This document shows positions 61,616 through 64,000 of a stretch of 64,000 bases of DNA, in pieces (position 1 is the stretch's first letter; every line of letters begins with the position of its first letter). The notes under the pieces were generated by a model, which was not told where the DNA came from, did no database searches, and worked only from the letters and a program-made list of their open reading frames with translations. The DNA is from Butyrivibrio sp. AE3004 (lineage in GTDB: Bacteria > Bacillota > Clostridia > Lachnospirales > Lachnospiraceae): the NCBI RefSeq assembly GCF_000703165.1, contig NZ_JNLQ01000002.1, forward strand, positions 1,860,001-1,924,000, written 5' to 3'. A program made the translations under genes and the position numbers.

Positions 61616-61719
61616 CAGAGATGAAGAACATCTTCTGAACCCCAAAAAACTTTTTTCATACAACATGGCCATGCGACTCCCCATCGCATGGCCACCTCCC
61701 ATTAATGGGAGTTTTTTTG
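61616..61719 (+). ncRNA. Small RNA 2 (paralogue of small RNA 1)
   Basis: About 104 nt. Hairpin 1 is CAGAGATG, AAGAA loop, CATCTTCTG. The linker contains CCCC and AAAACTTTTTTCATAC, identical to small RNA 1. Hairpin 2 is a perfect 11-bp stem (61666-61676 with 61684-61694) with loop CTCCCCA. CCTCCC follows and forms part of the terminator stem CTCCC/GGGAG, followed by seven Ts. Stem sequences differ completely from small RNA 1 while loops and linkers are kept, which is compensatory change and supports a real RNA family. The terminator overlaps the 3' end of the C1 protease gene on the other strand. Confidence 0.72.
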
Positions 61720-63432
61720 TTGTACTTTTGTGTAAGCTTTTACAAAAAAATCTTTATCTGTCTGTTTTACCATCGCTGTTCCGGTAATATCCTGAAGATA
61801 GCTGTGTCCGCTTGCAGTATTTACTGTATGTATTGCCCCAAGAGTATGCTGCCATTCATCTTTATGAAATCCCGTAGTAGAATCCATAGCTTTTTCATAG
61901 ATAAGCTTTGTTTTCTGTCCAGGGCAGACAACAATAAGATATTCTGTTCCCGCTTTAACATCTAATGTTTTATTTAATTCAAACGTGTGATACCCACCGG
62001 TTATTGCCTTACAGTTTATTGTCGTAAGAGGCTTTCCGAGTTTATCAGTATCTATGTACGAAAAACCTGAAAGCAATCCATCATTAGCAGCTTCATCAGA
62101 TTGCCCAATCGCTTCTGCAAGCATCTTGACATCCGGTACGACAGAATATTCTTTGGGAACCTCATAAATGTATACCTTATCATTGGTACAGGAACTCATA
62201 GAAAAGTAACCTATTGCTGACAGTTCTTCATCACTTTCAGGTATAAAGGTTATTCCGTAATGAGCATCGTTCTTGTCGTACATATATACAACGTTTTTCC
62301 GGTCCTCCATCGGATCTGTAATATGGGTTATAAACCCCGCATACTGATAATTATTGTCGTACCAGCCATCATCCTCCGGAAGTACCGAATTATATGCGAC
62401 AACATTATTATTATTCAGAATGGTATCCTCATATGATAAATAGAAATATCCGGAAGCACCATTTTTCATTCCCCAGCTGTTTTTGCAAATAAATGCTCCG
62501 TCTGAAGAGGGCTTTGTTATAAAATTCTTGGCAGGATATTCATCATTCCATCCAACAATCAGTATCTCATGGTCTGCATAATTACCGTTTCCGTAGCTTT
62601 TGTAGTCATAAAGTGCCACCTTTTTCCCTGTCCAATACTGATTATCAGCACAAACACTGGCAGTAACACTACCATGCTCAATGATCATCTGCTTAATCAC
62701 ATCTCTGTTCTTTGCAGATGCCGGAATTTCCAGAACATTTTGCACATGACATTCAGCTTCGTATGCATCCGAAGGAACATCTGCATTCTGAATATAAAAA
62801 TCATTCTGTCCCTTTATCACATGAATAGAATTATTATCTCTGTCCTTAACAGGTCCTTTCCATGCGGTAAACAATGACATCGAATAGTTTGTAACCCCTC
62901 CGACCGATAGATAACTCGTCTGATACTTACTCAGAAAATTATCTTTCTCATCAAAAACAAACTCACGATAATCATTATCTATTCCTCCATCCCCATGTTT
63001 CTCAGCCTTATGCATATTATAGAAGGCTCCATGCTTTTCAGAGAGATTGAGTTCGTCTGCCACAAGTTCTTCATGATGGCTCAAAAGGTCACTTTCAACA
63101 GCTCCTATAGCCGCATAATTCCAGCACAGAGCTGTTATTCCCTGATTTCTGACAGGTGTTACATTATCCCTGTTCTTTGCCTGATCTGAACTATAAAAAG
63201 ATGGCAGATCTTCCTTTGACGTTACAGATTTAAAATCACATTCAGAGCCTGTTATTTCTTCTAAAAGATCCTCGGTGTCATCATCAATAACGATTGCCTC
63301 ACTTACTGTAAGCTCAGGCAATTCAATTGGAATTATCTTTTTGGTGCCATTATATGCATTAACATTTTTTGTTCCTATAATGAACACCGCCACTGAAATA
63401 ATTACAGTGACGGTAATATTCTTTCTTTTCAT
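61702..63432 (-). CDS. Secreted papain-family (C1) cysteine protease
   Basis: A 576-residue extracellular protease with signal peptide (MKRKNITVTVIISVAVFIIG, cleavage near NAYNG). The catalytic triad is clear: Gln/Cys in VTPVRNQGITALCWNYAAIG, His in YGNGNYADHEILIVGWNDEY, Asn in AFICKNSWGMKNGASGYFYL. A beta-rich, lectin-like domain follows (about 370-570), as in lectin-like-domain C1 peptidases of Clostridia. The short propeptide region (about 30-90) is acidic. Start placed at 63432 after GGGGAAAGA; an earlier in-frame ATG (14 codons) is not supported. It may process surface proteins or exported peptides. Confidence 0.9.
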   Translation of the reverse strand: MKRKNITVTVIISVAVFIIGTKNVNAYNGTKKIIPIELPELTVSEAIVIDDDTEDLLEEITGSECDFKSVTSKEDLPSFYSSDQAKNRDNVTPVRNQGITALCWNYAAIGAVESDLLSHHEELVADELNLSEKHGAFYNMHKAEKHGDGGIDNDYREFVFDEKDNFLSKYQTSYLSVGGVTNYSMSLFTAWKGPVKDRDNNSIHVIKGQNDFYIQNADVPSDAYEAECHVQNVLEIPASAKNRDVIKQMIIEHGSVTASVCADNQYWTGKKVALYDYKSYGNGNYADHEILIVGWNDEYPAKNFITKPSSDGAFICKNSWGMKNGASGYFYLSYEDTILNNNNVVAYNSVLPEDDGWYDNNYQYAGFITHITDPMEDRKNVVYMYDKNDAHYGITFIPESDEELSAIGYFSMSSCTNDKVYIYEVPKEYSVVPDVKMLAEAIGQSDEAANDGLLSGFSYIDTDKLGKPLTTINCKAITGGYHTFELNKTLDVKAGTEYLIVVCPGQKTKLIYEKAMDSTTGFHKDEWQHTLGAIHTVNTASGHSYLQDITGTAMVKQTDKDFFVKAYTKVQQKNSH

Positions 63433-63483
63433 TCTTTCCCCTGATAAGATATTTTTTTCAAAATCTGTGAACACCTTTGTGTG

Positions 63484-64000
63484 TCAAATGGAAAATTTTC
63501 TGAAATCGTTCCATTTTGAAGAAATGCGCTCTGCAACATAACCGGCAGGATATTTGTAAATATAATTAATCACAAAGCATATAAGATAAGTACCGGCAAC
63601 ACACAAAGCTGCATGTAATATCATTATTACAGGATTACCTTTAGCAAAGCTTCCTATTTTAAGCAATCCCAAAAATCTTAAATGTAATATGTAAACAGTA
63701 AATGATGATGCCGCCAACATGTTAATTATCTTATTGTATCTAATATTCAGTTTCAGGAATATCATAAACACAATTGCAGCTTCCGCAATGACAAAAGGAT
63801 TGCTGTAATTCCATGCCACTGTCTCATATATCTCTTTCCCCTGCCTGATCCCATCTGCAAATGCCCATGCCATGTCAAGACATAAACATATGAAATATCT
63901 TGACAAAAGCTTTGGCATCTGGGGCATCTCTCCTTCTGACATCTCTCTAATAAAAGCCCCTATAATGTACATTAAAATAAAGTTAACTATAGTATATCCT
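63484..64000 (-). CDS. Acyltransferase-3-like membrane protein, C-terminal part (runs off window)
   Basis: The reading frame stays open to the window edge, so only the last 172 or so residues are present. Four to five membrane helices with LAASSFTVYILHLRFLGLLK (the late conserved helix of OafA-type acyltransferases) and the ending YVAERISSKWNDF fit the acyltransferase-3 family, which O-acetylates surface polysaccharides or peptidoglycan. The catalytic N-terminal part lies beyond position 64000. It is 51 bp upstream of the C1 protease on the same strand. Confidence 0.72.
   Translation of the reverse strand, partial: GYTIVNFILMYIIGAFIREMSEGEMPQMPKLLSRYFICLCLDMAWAFADGIRQGKEIYETVAWNYSNPFVIAEAAIVFMIFLKLNIRYNKIINMLAASSFTVYILHLRFLGLLKIGSFAKGNPVIMILHAALCVAGTYLICFVINYIYKYPAGYVAERISSKWNDFRKFSI

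Overview
This 64 kb window looks like chromosome of a low-GC, Gram-positive anaerobe of the Lachnospiraceae (Butyrivibrio / Roseburia / Eubacterium-like). The case rests on strong Shine-Dalgarno sites, the ackA-rpmF-plsX-acpP-rnc cluster, sortase/LPxTG anchoring, polysaccharide-degrading enzymes, a small DUF6472-like Cys peptide, a DUF6320 gene, and many c-di-GMP proteins. I see no transposase, phage module, CRISPR array or rRNA. The species is not determined.

Layout. 0-6.6 kb: minus-strand housekeeping cluster (rnc, acpP, plsX, rpmF, ackA), divergent tmcAL, and a membrane GGDEF-EAL protein. 6.9-9.9 kb: a large cyclic-nucleotide-binding-like protein, a small Cys peptide, mscL and tRNA-Gly(CCC). 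9.9-14.3 kb: envelope and secreted accessory genes, namely a 16-residue-repeat lipoprotein, a double-glycine peptide precursor missed by length filters, an unknown 388-residue protein, a 27-residue hydrophobic peptide, and a class B sortase with its LPxTG substrate. 14.3-20.3 kb: a tight four-gene operon (GH120 beta-xylosidase, acyltransferase, DUF6320 protein, PAE-family esterase). 20.5-25.7 kb: a diguanylate cyclase, a 708-residue Pro/Glu repeat protein, a small unknown gene, yggS and a Nudix hydrolase. 25.9-36.8 kb: two Mn-type CDF exporters, an NSS symporter with a divergent AraC regulator, a giant secreted GH16 glucanase, a CoA-type Nudix hydrolase, mnmA and a CsoR-family repressor. 37-50 kb: metabolism (YgiQ radical SAM, aspartate aminotransferase, aminopeptidase P, citrate synthase, threonine synthase), an EAL-HDOD protein, an AP2/HNH-like protein, ApbE and a miniature flagellin. 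50-64 kb: an EAL-PAS protein, a YtrA-type GntR/ABC operon, a heterodimeric ABC exporter with an N-terminal C39-like cysteine-protease domain, a 99-residue unknown, a secreted papain-family protease and the end of an acyltransferase-3 gene.

Non-coding content is the least expected part. Two paralogous small RNAs (about 37.05-37.16 and 61.62-61.72 kb) share promoter spacing, a UCCCC hairpin loop, a CCUCC motif, an identical 12-nt linker block and a terminator. A separate structured RNA of about 275 nt (41.96-42.23 kb) has its own promoter and terminator. Three plus-strand genes (tmcAL, one CDF gene, one Nudix gene) have a -10 box about 7 nt before the ATG and no Shine-Dalgarno, so they are probably leaderless.

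Common themes are c-di-GMP signalling (four GGDEF/EAL-type proteins), plant polysaccharide use (GH120 operon, GH16), and surface or exported peptides (sortase pair, GG-leader peptide, C39-like ABC exporter, C1 protease). Functions are inferred from motifs recognised by eye; no database search was run.
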